A DNA stretch of 64,000 nucleotides from Haploplasma modicum ATCC 29102. Its GTDB lineage: Bacteria; Bacillota_I; Bacilli_A; Acholeplasmatales; Acholeplasmataceae. The first letter of the stretch is position 1. Each line of letters opens with the position of its first letter. The stretch is taken from the NCBI RefSeq assembly GCF_000687835.1, contig NZ_JHYB01000003.1, positions 1 through 64,000 of the forward strand, in the 5' to 3' direction. The notes beneath the pieces are model-generated. The model did not search any database. It worked only from the letters and a program-made list of their open reading frames with translations, and was not told where the DNA came from. The position numbers and the translations under genes were made by a program. This document shows, piece after piece, positions 39,123 to 46,920 of this stretch.

Positions 39123-40185
39123 TCAAATTACCTCCTATAAACTTATTTTTATTTTTATTTGCTATTTTTACTAAGAAAAGCATTAATGGTACTTCAGTTA
39201 ATACACCTACAATTGTTGCTAAAACTACAGGTGAGTTTAATCCGAATATTGCAATTGCCATTGCTACAGATAACTCAAAGAAATTTGATGCACCAATTAA
39301 AGCAGCTGGTGCTGCAATATCATAACTTAACTTAGCCTTCTTACTTACAAAAAAAGAAATTGCGAAAATTAATAATGTTTGAATTGAAAGTGGCACTGCA
39401 ATTAGTATTATATGAAGTGGATTATTAATAATTACTTCCCCTTGAAACATAAACAATAATACTAGCATTGCAAGTAAACCAAAAATCGTAATTCGATCAA
39501 ATTTCTTAACAAATATTTGTTCAAAAAATTCTTTTCCCTTCTTTCTTGTTATAAAAAGTCTAGTAACAATTCCAAATGCCAATGGAATTAAGACAAATAA
39601 TAAGACAGAAAGTATTAAGGTATTCCATGGGACTTGAATATTACTTACACCAAGTAATAATTTAACAATAGGAATAAAGAGTACTAAAATAATTAAATTA
39701 TTGGTTGCTACTTGTACTACAGTGTAAGATGGATTTCCTTTAGTTAAATGACTCCATACAAAAACCATAGCCGTACATGGTGCAGCACCAAGTAATATTG
39801 CACCTGCTAAATATTTAGTCGCAAGTTCCGGTGTTATAAAGACCTTAAATACTACAAAAAAGAAAAACCACGATATAGCAAACATCGTAAATGGTTTAAT
39901 TAGCCAGTTTATAATCCAAGTAATAAATAAACCTTTAGGATTTTTAGTTACATCTTTAACACTCTTAAAATCAACTTTCATCATCATTGGATAAATCATT
40001 ATCCAAATTAAAATTGCAATTGGAATAGATACTTGTGCATACTCAAACTTACTTAAAAATTTAGGTATGCTAGGAATAAAGTATCCAATTAAAACACCAA
40101 CAACCATACAAATTACTACCCAAAAAGTTAAATATTTATGAAATAAACTTATACCTTCTTGATTTTTATAATTACTATTTGTCAT
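39115..40185 (-). CDS. Arsenite efflux permease Acr3
   Basis: This 356-residue permease has ten predicted membrane helices and belongs to the Acr3/BASS family. The conserved motif GAAPCTAMVFVWSHLTKGNP near residues 132-151 holds the essential Cys of Acr3, and the late SNFFELSVAMAIAIFGL is also characteristic. It pumps arsenite (and perhaps antimonite) out. It is the middle gene of arsR-acr3-arsC, all on the minus strand. Confidence 0.92.
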   Translation of the reverse strand: MTNSNYKNQEGISLFHKYLTFWVVICMVVGVLIGYFIPSIPKFLSKFEYAQVSIPIAILIWIMIYPMMMKVDFKSVKDVTKNPKGLFITWIINWLIKPFTMFAISWFFFFVVFKVFITPELATKYLAGAILLGAAPCTAMVFVWSHLTKGNPSYTVVQVATNNLIILVLFIPIVKLLLGVSNIQVPWNTLILSVLLFVLIPLAFGIVTRLFITRKKGKEFFEQIFVKKFDRITIFGLLAMLVLLFMFQGEVIINNPLHIILIAVPLSIQTLLIFAISFFVSKKAKLSYDIAAPAALIGASNFFELSVAMAIAIFGLNSPVVLATIVGVLTEVPLMLFLVKIANKNKNKFIGGNLNE

Positions 40186-40230
40186 CTATTCACCTTCATT
40201 TATTTTAAATCCATTAAACTACTTTTAAGT

Positions 40231-40581
40231 TTAATCTTTACTACATTTACATGTTTGATTATATTCATCAGGAAATATATCAATATTACAAATACAATAT
40301 TTTTTATCAGATGAAAGAACATTTAGAAATGAAACGACTTCATTTACTTTTTCATGATTTATGTAATACCAAGTCCATGTACCGTTTTGTTTTGAAGTAA
40401 CTAGATTATTTTCTGTTAAAATTTTCATATGATAACTTAAGGTTGATTGCACAATCTCAACTTTTTCTAAAATATCACATGCACACATTGGACTACATGA
40501 GACCATATCAATTATTTTTAACCTAGTTGGATCACTTAAAGCTTTAAAAATATTTGCATATTCTCTATATTCAATAGACAT
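40231..40581 (-). CDS. arsR: ArsR-family arsenic-responsive repressor
   Basis: I take the ATG at 40581 (MSIEYREYANIF), preceded by GGGAGG; the longer frame to 40653 would run through the operator palindromes. The 116-residue winged helix has the metal-site Cys motif in CSPMCACDIL (with Cys residues near 28, 32 and 34), the helix-turn-helix STLSYHMKIL and a C-terminal Cys-rich tail (CICNI, CKCSKD). It should repress the operon and release on arsenite. Confidence 0.92.
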   Translation of the reverse strand: MSIEYREYANIFKALSDPTRLKIIDMVSCSPMCACDILEKVEIVQSTLSYHMKILTENNLVTSKQNGTWTWYYINHEKVNEVVSFLNVLSSDKKYCICNIDIFPDEYNQTCKCSKD

Positions 40582-40602
40582 TGTTATTCCTCCCAAAATG
40601 AT

Positions 40603-40647
40603 ATCGATAAATATCGATGTATTAATTATACAGTTGATATTGATATC
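40603..40647. promoter_or_regulatory. ArsR operator palindromes
   Basis: ATCGATAAATATCGAT at 40603-40618 is a perfect dyad with 7-bp arms, and GATATTGATATC at 40636-40647 is a second dyad. Both lie between the arsR start and the region upstream, as expected for autorepression. Confidence 0.6.
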
Positions 40648-40698
40648 TGTCAATATAGTAATTTATATCTACAAATCATTTCAATTGGAAGAAATGTT

Positions 40699-40820
40699 AG
40701 GGCTATAAAGAAAATTTAAACATTACTATTGAATACTTACTTATTAAAGTGTCCCAAGTTTAATTTCAATACATCGAAATAAAAAAAGGCTAACTCACGT
40801 TCAACACAAAACTTAGCCCT
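40699..40820. repeat. Short inverted-repeat segment with minus-strand terminator
   Basis: AGGGCTA at 40699 and TAGCCCT at 40814-40820 face each other. The inner hairpin GGCTAA (40788-40793) with TTAGCC (40813-40818), followed by a T run on the minus strand, is probably the terminator of the Mrr-HRDC gene. The left end AGGGCTATAAAGAAA resembles the IS1182-type repeat GGGGCTGTAAAGAAA, so this may be a very decayed element. Nothing else is seen in 40582-40886. Confidence 0.4.
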
Positions 40821-40886
40821 TAAATTAATAATATATTTAAATTTTTATTTAGCTCTATGTATAGCTTGCTATACTTTAGATAATAA

Positions 40887-41843
40887 TCATTTCAAGTATT
40901 TACTTTTAATTTCAATAATTGATTTAATCAAATATTGACCAAACAATTGAATGTTTTCTTCTTTAAAGCCTTTAATACCTTTTAAATCTTCTATTGTTAT
41001 TGGTAATAGTTTTACTAACTCATCTAACACATTATCATTATATGCAGAATATTCATTATTAAGTTTATTATATTTACTAATTTTCTTTCTTAGTAAAATT
41101 AGTTCATTTTTAATTTCTACATCTTTGTTAACTAAATATTTTTTCACAACTTCAATTATTTGTGTACCAAACAAATTTATTTTTTGATCACCTAATCCAG
41201 AAATATTTTTAAGTTCTTCCAAGTTTTCAGGTTTTTTCAATATAATTTCTTTGATTGTTGCATTATTATAAACAAAGTAAATTGGATAAATTTTATGTTC
41301 TTTTGAAATCATACTACGCAGTTTTTTTAAATCAATGAAAAATGGATCATTGTCATCTTTTTCCAAATTTTCACTAGTTGGTATAACTGGACTTTGCTTT
41401 TTAATAGATTTATTTTGCCTAAATTTAACATTTTCTCTCTTTTTAAGTTCTTCTAAAAAAATCTTAACACGATCTCGATTTATAATCTCAATTTTATTAT
41501 TCATTGCAGTAGTTTTTGCAGCAGACGTCAAGTCACTGGTGGTGACTATCCAAATCTCATTTAAACTATAGTGTTCTCTACCGTCCAACATGCTTCTAAC
41601 TTCATCAGCACCAACTTTTGATTTCCAACGCTTTGCCTGAATGCCTACATTTTTAGTACCTTGTTCAATTGGCATTTTTACAATTAAATCAATGCCATTA
41701 TCATTAGTATCATCTGTCATTCTTGTGGAGTATCCTAATTCCTGGAAAAACTTAAATAAAAATATTTCAAATTCTTTTCCGTTAAATTTGTCTAATTCTT
41801 CAATAGTTGATGGAAATTCATAAGAAAAGTCAAATACATTCAT
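40887..41843 (-). CDS. Mrr-type restriction endonuclease with two HRDC domains
   Basis: Residues 15-150 form an Mrr-like PD-(D/E)xK nuclease: FEIFLFKFFQELGYST, then catalytic Asp in NDNGIDLIV and Gln-x-Lys in IQAKRWK near 69-73. Residues about 173-243 are an HRDC domain (KIYPIYFVYNNATIKEI, then LKNISGLGDQKINLFG), and about 246-316 a second, more diverged copy ending LKGIKGFKEENIQLFGQ. HRDC usually binds DNA in RecQ and RNase D. The fusion suggests a type IV-like enzyme for modified or unusual DNA. It is the last gene of the defence cluster; 318 residues. Confidence 0.82.
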   Translation of the reverse strand: MNVFDFSYEFPSTIEELDKFNGKEFEIFLFKFFQELGYSTRMTDDTNDNGIDLIVKMPIEQGTKNVGIQAKRWKSKVGADEVRSMLDGREHYSLNEIWIVTTSDLTSAAKTTAMNNKIEIINRDRVKIFLEELKKRENVKFRQNKSIKKQSPVIPTSENLEKDDNDPFFIDLKKLRSMISKEHKIYPIYFVYNNATIKEIILKKPENLEELKNISGLGDQKINLFGTQIIEVVKKYLVNKDVEIKNELILLRKKISKYNKLNNEYSAYNDNVLDELVKLLPITIEDLKGIKGFKEENIQLFGQYLIKSIIEIKSKYLK

Positions 41844-42165
41844 ATAATTTTATCTCCTTACTCATAATTAAGATTATTTTGGAGCCAAGGTTTTCTTTTG
41901 GTGGATGAGCACTTTTTCTTCTCGTTTACCTTTATTGGTTAGTTTTTACCCTTTTTGAGTAAATAAGGGAATCTATTTATCTCTATGGGAAAACGACAGA
42001 AAGTTTGCGTAAGTAAGTAATTGGTTAATTTCTTACCAGTTTGAGTAATGGTGGGTAAATAGTGGAAACCGTGAGAAGTGAATTTTATGAACAAAATGGT
42101 TTTCAGGTTCAAATCCGATTGGGGCGTCCAATTATAAAAGTGGTAATTTTAACCTTTATAATCTG
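41844..42165. other. Intergenic region between the SMC ATPase and Mrr genes
   Basis: No ORF is convincing. It holds the tRNA 3' fragment at 42104-42130 and a weak hairpin ATTATAAAAGTGGT/AACCTTTATAAT at 42131-42163, which could end transcription of the ATPase gene. The 41870-42100 stretch is slightly less AT-rich, with no motif I recognise. Confidence 0.4.
42104..42130 (+). other. tRNA 3'-end fragment, candidate attachment-site remnant
   Basis: CAGGTTCAAATCCGATTGGG continues to GCGTCCA, which reads as T-loop (GGTTCAAATCC), 3' acceptor strand (TGGGGCG), discriminator T and CCA. No matching 5' half (CGCCCCA) is present nearby and the 5' side of the T stem is mispaired, so it is not a whole tRNA. 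It resembles the 3' end of the tRNA-Cys at 48620 but has a different acceptor stem. Islands often integrate at such ends. Confidence 0.5.
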
Positions 42166-43629
42166 TTAAATATCTAATAATAATTTACCTAAATGAACAT
42201 TGTTTGTGTTTTTTTTAAATAATTTAAGAATATCTTTATGTATAGTAGATATTATTATCTGGTTACTATTTAAATTGTTTTTTGCTAATAAAATTAGTTG
42301 TTCTATATTATTTATTGTCAATTCTGCTGCGCCCGGAGAATCAAAAATAAATGGTAAGTCTATACCAATTTTTTCTGAAGCGGCAATATTTAATGCTAAC
42401 CTAAATACAAAAACTATTTTATGTAAAATTGATCCAGAGTATTGTTTTAGATTACTAGTAAAAAGCAAGTTTTTTTCTTTGGCAATTAAATTTTCATATA
42501 CACCAACCTCTTTAGAAAAATTAATAATATTATTGGTTATTTTATTTATTACATCACTTCTATGGACTATAGTTTCATTTTTTTGTTTATTCAAATATTT
42601 TTTTTCCTTGCCTAAACTAGTTATTATTCTATCAATGCTAATAACATCAATATTTGAAGTTATTACACTATTAATTATTTCACTAGTACTTTCTTGAACA
42701 TTAAATAATTGATCATATTCTCTTAATTTTGAATTTATTTCAATTAATTCTTGATTTAATCTTTCTATATTTAGATATTCATTTTTGATTTGGTAGTCTA
42801 ATATATTTTGATTAATATCAAAATCAACTATGTCATCTGGCATTAACACAAACCTCTCACCACTTCTGTGCCTAATAAGTAAATTATAAGATGCTATATA
42901 CTCGACCATATTTGCATTACCTTTATATATGTTTTCTAATGTTTTAATCTGGTTAGATATTTTGTCAATTTTGATTTTCAATTCTGTTTTTATTGTTAAA
43001 AGTCTATTTCTTTCTTCGACACCTTGTTGTTCATCATGGCTTTTTTCATATTCAAAACTATCTTTTATCGAAACCATATTTCTTAATGCGCGATATTTTT
43101 TTATTTCATTATCAACATTTTTAAGTTTATTATTTATTTCTCCAACATTTATCCCAGATATTGCAGCCACAAAATCATTTATATCAAATCTATTGTTACC
43201 AATCGCTTTTCCCCTATTAAGTAATGTCCACCCTCTATCTTGATCTATGTACATGACCATTAATAAATTATTCAAAAAATCGAAATTATTAGACTCAAAA
43301 ACGATTGACTGCACGAGAAGTCTATTGTCGTCGCTATTCAGATTAAAATGTTTTAAAGTTCCATCACCAAAAGTAATTGTTAAATTTTCACCATCTCTTT
43401 CAAGTCTTAACAATCCTTGTGAATTTTCAATTTCCAAAATAGTTATATGTTCTGTCATATCGACTTTCTTAGTAGAGGGTATTTTATAACCAAATGAATG
43501 TAATAAGAATCTTATCAAAGTAGTTTTCCCTTTAGCATTTTCATCACTAGTTATGATTGTATATTTATCAAATGAAATTTGTATCGGTTCTAAAATACCC
43601 CTATGAATGATAAGTTTTTTAATCTTCAT
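42166..43629 (-). CDS. SMC/Rad50-like coiled-coil ATPase of a nuclease-ATPase pair
   Basis: The 487-residue protein starts with a RecF/SMC-type N-terminus (LIIHRGILEPIQISF) and a degenerate Walker A (SDENAKGKTT near 28-37, Asp in place of the first Gly). Coiled coil spans about 160-400. Near the C-terminus come an ABC-signature-like YSGS segment (about 398) and Walker B with LPFIFDSPG (425-433), where Ser follows Asp instead of Glu, then IISTIHKD. Its ATG overlaps the last 11 bases of the nuclease gene. By layout it resembles the ATPase of Lamassu-like or ABC-ATPase/nuclease conflict systems. I do not recognise a named system with certainty. Confidence 0.75.
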   Translation of the reverse strand: MKIKKLIIHRGILEPIQISFDKYTIITSDENAKGKTTLIRFLLHSFGYKIPSTKKVDMTEHITILEIENSQGLLRLERDGENLTITFGDGTLKHFNLNSDDNRLLVQSIVFESNNFDFLNNLLMVMYIDQDRGWTLLNRGKAIGNNRFDINDFVAAISGINVGEINNKLKNVDNEIKKYRALRNMVSIKDSFEYEKSHDEQQGVEERNRLLTIKTELKIKIDKISNQIKTLENIYKGNANMVEYIASYNLLIRHRSGERFVLMPDDIVDFDINQNILDYQIKNEYLNIERLNQELIEINSKLREYDQLFNVQESTSEIINSVITSNIDVISIDRIITSLGKEKKYLNKQKNETIVHRSDVINKITNNIINFSKEVGVYENLIAKEKNLLFTSNLKQYSGSILHKIVFVFRLALNIAASEKIGIDLPFIFDSPGAAELTINNIEQLILLAKNNLNSNQIIISTIHKDILKLFKKNTNNVHLGKLLLDI

Positions 43630-44656
43630 AATTAAACACCTCTTTTATCCTGTGAATAACATCACTTTTCATTGCATATGATATAACTAATGCTTTTTGA
43701 TAAGTAGTCGCTAATAAAGTAGCATCAATTTCATCACTAAACATTTTCACAACATTACTATCAATTGTTTTGCAATAGTAATTTGCAAATTCATTGTATA
43801 AAAGATTGGCATCTCTTGATAGAATTGGGTTTTCTCTACGAAACACAGTATAAGAACTTAACACTTTTGCATATTCATCAAAAGTAACCAAGTTCCTTAT
43901 TTTTTCATTGAAAAATTGCGACATTTTGCTAATATAAGAAATGTCAATGTCCATAGGGTCAATAATACTTATAACATCATCGAATCTTATAGAGTTTTTT
44001 AAGATATGACTAAAAATAGACCCAATAATATATTTGAAATCAATTAATTTTTTCTTATCTCTTGCATTATTAGCCAAAATCATATGCCATTCTGTAACTA
44101 ATTCGTTCGCATAAATATAACTAGCGTCTATTCTTTTTATATATTCATTAACAATTTCTTCAACATCTTTAAAAGGATTATAGTCATCCTCAAATCTTAG
44201 AAACCAAAACTCAAGCATTTTAAGCATTTTTTCATCGTTATGGCAGTATTTTCCAATCTTTCTCTTTAATTCAGTTGTTAGCCCCTCAAATTTTTTTATA
44301 CTACTTCTTGTCTCATTAAATTTTGGCTGCTGACCAAATGGATTGTGAAAATTAAAAATAGATATAAGCTTAGTAGCATTATCTTTGTTATCATACAGTG
44401 TGTTTAAGCTATCTTTTATGTCTGTTGATAAGTGACTTTCATTATAAAGTCTATCCGGTTCTAAAGATGATTTTGCTTGTGCGAAAACGTTTGTATTATC
44501 TTTTAATACAATTCTTATGTCATCAGTATCTTCAATTCCAACAAATTTTATATTCTTCATCTCTGTTATAAATATTAAAATTGCTGCAGCATATTGAAAT
44601 GAAATACCATTTGCAAGACTATTTGCAGATCTTTTATTCGTATTCTTTTCGTGCAT
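43619..44656 (-). CDS. Cap4/DUF4297-like dsDNA nuclease of a nuclease-ATPase pair
   Basis: In this 345-residue protein residues 15-65 fit a PD-(D/E)xK nuclease of the Cap4/DUF4297 type: GISFQYAAAILIF helix, Glu/Asp in GIEDTDDIRIV near 42-47, and Gln-x-Lys in FAQAKSSLEPD near 59-67. The rest, about 80-345, is helical with no motif I know and may be the partner-binding or sensing part. The gene overlaps the SMC-like ATPase by 11 bases, so the two are made together. In Lamassu systems a similar nuclease is paired with an SMC protein. The catalytic assignment is good; the system name is uncertain. Confidence 0.7.
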   Translation of the reverse strand: MHEKNTNKRSANSLANGISFQYAAAILIFITEMKNIKFVGIEDTDDIRIVLKDNTNVFAQAKSSLEPDRLYNESHLSTDIKDSLNTLYDNKDNATKLISIFNFHNPFGQQPKFNETRSSIKKFEGLTTELKRKIGKYCHNDEKMLKMLEFWFLRFEDDYNPFKDVEEIVNEYIKRIDASYIYANELVTEWHMILANNARDKKKLIDFKYIIGSIFSHILKNSIRFDDVISIIDPMDIDISYISKMSQFFNEKIRNLVTFDEYAKVLSSYTVFRRENPILSRDANLLYNEFANYYCKTIDSNVVKMFSDEIDATLLATTYQKALVISYAMKSDVIHRIKEVFNYED

Positions 44657-44750
44657 ATATATCCCCTCGTTTAATATTCAAAAGATTGTATTTTAAAATT
44701 ATACTGTTGCCGATATGTACTTATGTTAATTGTATCATGATATGAACAAA

Positions 44751-45746
44751 TCAATCTATAGTTTTTAAGTTTTTTTCCATATAATCAAAAAGCATTTTTG
44801 CTACAGCATAACTAACGTTAACTGTAACTGCGTTACCAAACTGTTTATAAGCTTGACTGTCAGAAACTACTTGATTCCAATTAGATGGAAATCCCTGTAG
44901 CTTTCTACATTCGTTTGGAGTTAATCTTCTTATTGGATTTTTATTTGGATCTTTAAATCGATTAAAGTTTTTTTCATCCGTAATATAGTTATCTTGACTT
45001 GCTCTGTGCATTTTTGCCATAGTAGCTGTTAAAGTTTTAGAAATAGGTTGATCAATTGTTGGTTTAACAACATAATTTTTTGTTCCCGTTCCCATAATTG
45101 TTGGTGTAATTTTCTTTGTTAAAAAGTATTTAATATCTACTTCTTTATCCAATAAATCTTGTGTTGTTACTTTCAACTTTTGTTTTGGAGGAAAAACTGG
45201 GTCTACAATATTAAAACTTTCGCCTAAAAATCCAATAATAAATGCTCTGTTTCTTCTTTGCGGTACACCATAATCTGCTGAGTTAAAAACATGATGATAA
45301 ACACTGTATCCTAATGATTCTAACTTATGAATCATCTTTGCAAAAGTTTTACCCTTATCATGATTAATAATATTCTTAACATTTTCTAAAACAACAACTT
45401 TAGTTTTATGTTTTTTAATTATTTCCTCAATCTCAAAAAACAGAGTTCCTCTTTCTTCATCTTGGAATCCTTGAAGATTTCCTAAAGTGCTAAAAGGCTG
45501 ACATGGGAATCCTGCAATTAATACATCGTGACTAGGTATATTATCTTTTTCATCCCTAATATCTCCTAGAACTATATTCTTGCCAACATTTTCCTTGTAA
45601 GTTTGTACAGCATACTTGTCGAAGTCATTTGCCCAAATAATATTGAAACCAGCGTAATGAAAACCTAAATCAAATCCACCTACTCCAGCAAACAAACTTA
45701 CTACATTATATTTAAATTTTTTAGGTTCAATTCTTTCCATTTTCAA
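44751..45746 (-). CDS. DNA (cytosine-5) methyltransferase A
   Basis: A complete 331-residue C5 methyltransferase. Motif I is SLFAGVGGFDLGF (17-29), motif IV GFPCQPFSTLG with catalytic Cys82, motif VI ENV at 121-123, motif VIII PQRRNRAFIIGF, motif IX RRLTPNECRKLQGFP and motif X QFGNAVTVNV. The target-recognition domain lies between VIII and IX. It overlaps the second methyltransferase gene by 20 bases. Two different C5 methyltransferases next to one endonuclease usually protect the two strands of an asymmetric site. Confidence 0.94.
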   Translation of the reverse strand: MKMERIEPKKFKYNVVSLFAGVGGFDLGFHYAGFNIIWANDFDKYAVQTYKENVGKNIVLGDIRDEKDNIPSHDVLIAGFPCQPFSTLGNLQGFQDEERGTLFFEIEEIIKKHKTKVVVLENVKNIINHDKGKTFAKMIHKLESLGYSVYHHVFNSADYGVPQRRNRAFIIGFLGESFNIVDPVFPPKQKLKVTTQDLLDKEVDIKYFLTKKITPTIMGTGTKNYVVKPTIDQPISKTLTATMAKMHRASQDNYITDEKNFNRFKDPNKNPIRRLTPNECRKLQGFPSNWNQVVSDSQAYKQFGNAVTVNVSYAVAKMLFDYMEKNLKTID

Positions 45747-46851
45747 ACACTCCAGTTTTCATAATACTTTCCATTATATTTATTAAAACATCAACAACAA
45801 TTGAATTACCACTTTGTTTATAAGACTGTGCTTTTGACACCGGTACTTTAAATGTGTCTGGAAAACCCATTAGTCTTAAAGACTCTCTAGGATCCAAAGC
45901 TCTTAATCGACCATCTGTTGTAACATAATTGTTAACACTAGCCCTATGGCTATTGCCTTGTGTAGACAATATTGCTCTAGCTATAGGTAAATCAGTTTTA
46001 GTTCCATTAGGATGGTAAAAGTTCTTTGTTCCCGGAGAAAGTACGTAAGCTAATAATTTCTCAGATAAAAATAACTTATCATCTGGTATTCCTTTTGTTC
46101 TTTTAATTTTAATATTTCCATTTACACTTTTAAAGTTCCCTATAGAACAATTATCAATTAAAAAATCTTGCATCGTAAATTCAAGTTCTTTTGTTGCAGG
46201 AAAATCAAATTTTTCTAAATATTTTTCATTTTTAAATCCAACAACAAATATTCTTCTTCTTCCTTGTGGAATACCATAATCTCTAGAATCTAAAACTTGC
46301 CACTTATAATGATAACCTAGTTCTTCAAAGACATTTTGAACAGTTGCCCATGTTCGTCCTTTATCGTGGTTTAAAAGTCCAAATACATTTTCATAAATAA
46401 ATACTTTTGGTTGAATTTCTTTCACTAATCTAACATAATCATAAAACAATGTTCCTCTAGTATCTTCGAATCCACCTCTAGATCCTACCATTGAAAAACT
46501 TTGACAAGGGCTTCCACCTACAAATAGATCAAGACTTTTATGAAAGTCTTCACCATCAAATAATTTTATATCGTAGAAAAAGTTATTATCCTTCACTTTG
46601 TAATTTTCTAAATAAGTTATTTCAACAAAGTTAGTTCTCCTAGTCTTTTTTTTATATAAACCATTTGCATAGTCTAATTTTTCTTTAATTGTATTCATTG
46701 ACTTAATTTTAGACAATTCCTCATCTTCATTTATGTCAATCACAATATTACCATTGTCAATTGCAAAAAGAATCTCGTGTTCGAGATTCATTCTTTCTAA
46801 AGCTTGTTCAATAGCTCCGATTCCGCTAAAAGCCGTTCCTAATCTAATCAT
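45727..46851 (-). CDS. DNA (cytosine-5) methyltransferase B
   Basis: The second C5 methyltransferase has 374 residues. Motif I is TAFSGIGAIEQAL, motif IV GGSPCQSFSMVGSRGGF with catalytic Cys116, motif VI ENVFGLLNHDKG, motif VIII QGRRRIFVVGF, motif IX RALDPRESLRLMGFP and motif X YKQSGNSIVVDV. An insertion of about 60 residues between motifs I and IV sets it apart from its partner. The RBS GGTGA precedes the ATG at 46851. It lies between the HNH endonuclease and methyltransferase A. Confidence 0.94.
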   Translation of the reverse strand: MIRLGTAFSGIGAIEQALERMNLEHEILFAIDNGNIVIDINEDEELSKIKSMNTIKEKLDYANGLYKKKTRRTNFVEITYLENYKVKDNNFFYDIKLFDGEDFHKSLDLFVGGSPCQSFSMVGSRGGFEDTRGTLFYDYVRLVKEIQPKVFIYENVFGLLNHDKGRTWATVQNVFEELGYHYKWQVLDSRDYGIPQGRRRIFVVGFKNEKYLEKFDFPATKELEFTMQDFLIDNCSIGNFKSVNGNIKIKRTKGIPDDKLFLSEKLLAYVLSPGTKNFYHPNGTKTDLPIARAILSTQGNSHRASVNNYVTTDGRLRALDPRESLRLMGFPDTFKVPVSKAQSYKQSGNSIVVDVLINIMESIMKTGVFENGKN

Positions 46852-46883
46852 TTCATCACCACTAGAATTGTATCATACTTTAC

Positions 46884-46913
46884 CCTGCGTAGCAACACTT
46901 TTAGACCTGCGTA
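46884..46913. repeat. Direct repeat CCTGCGTA before methyltransferase B
   Basis: CCTGCGTA occurs at 46884-46891 and again at 46906-46913, a 22-bp period (two helical turns), in the gap between the HNH stop and the methyltransferase start. It could be a control site or, if the enzymes recognise it, a methylation switch. Confidence 0.4.
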
Positions 46914-46920
46914 TTTGATT

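Noticed and set aside
40582-40653. Longer ArsR start at 40653
   Set aside because: The extra codons cover the operator palindromes and have no family match.
41861-42130. A structured RNA (tmRNA or split tRNA with intron) ending in the tRNA-like 3' end
   Set aside because: No complementary 5' acceptor strand or tmRNA tag reading frame could be found.
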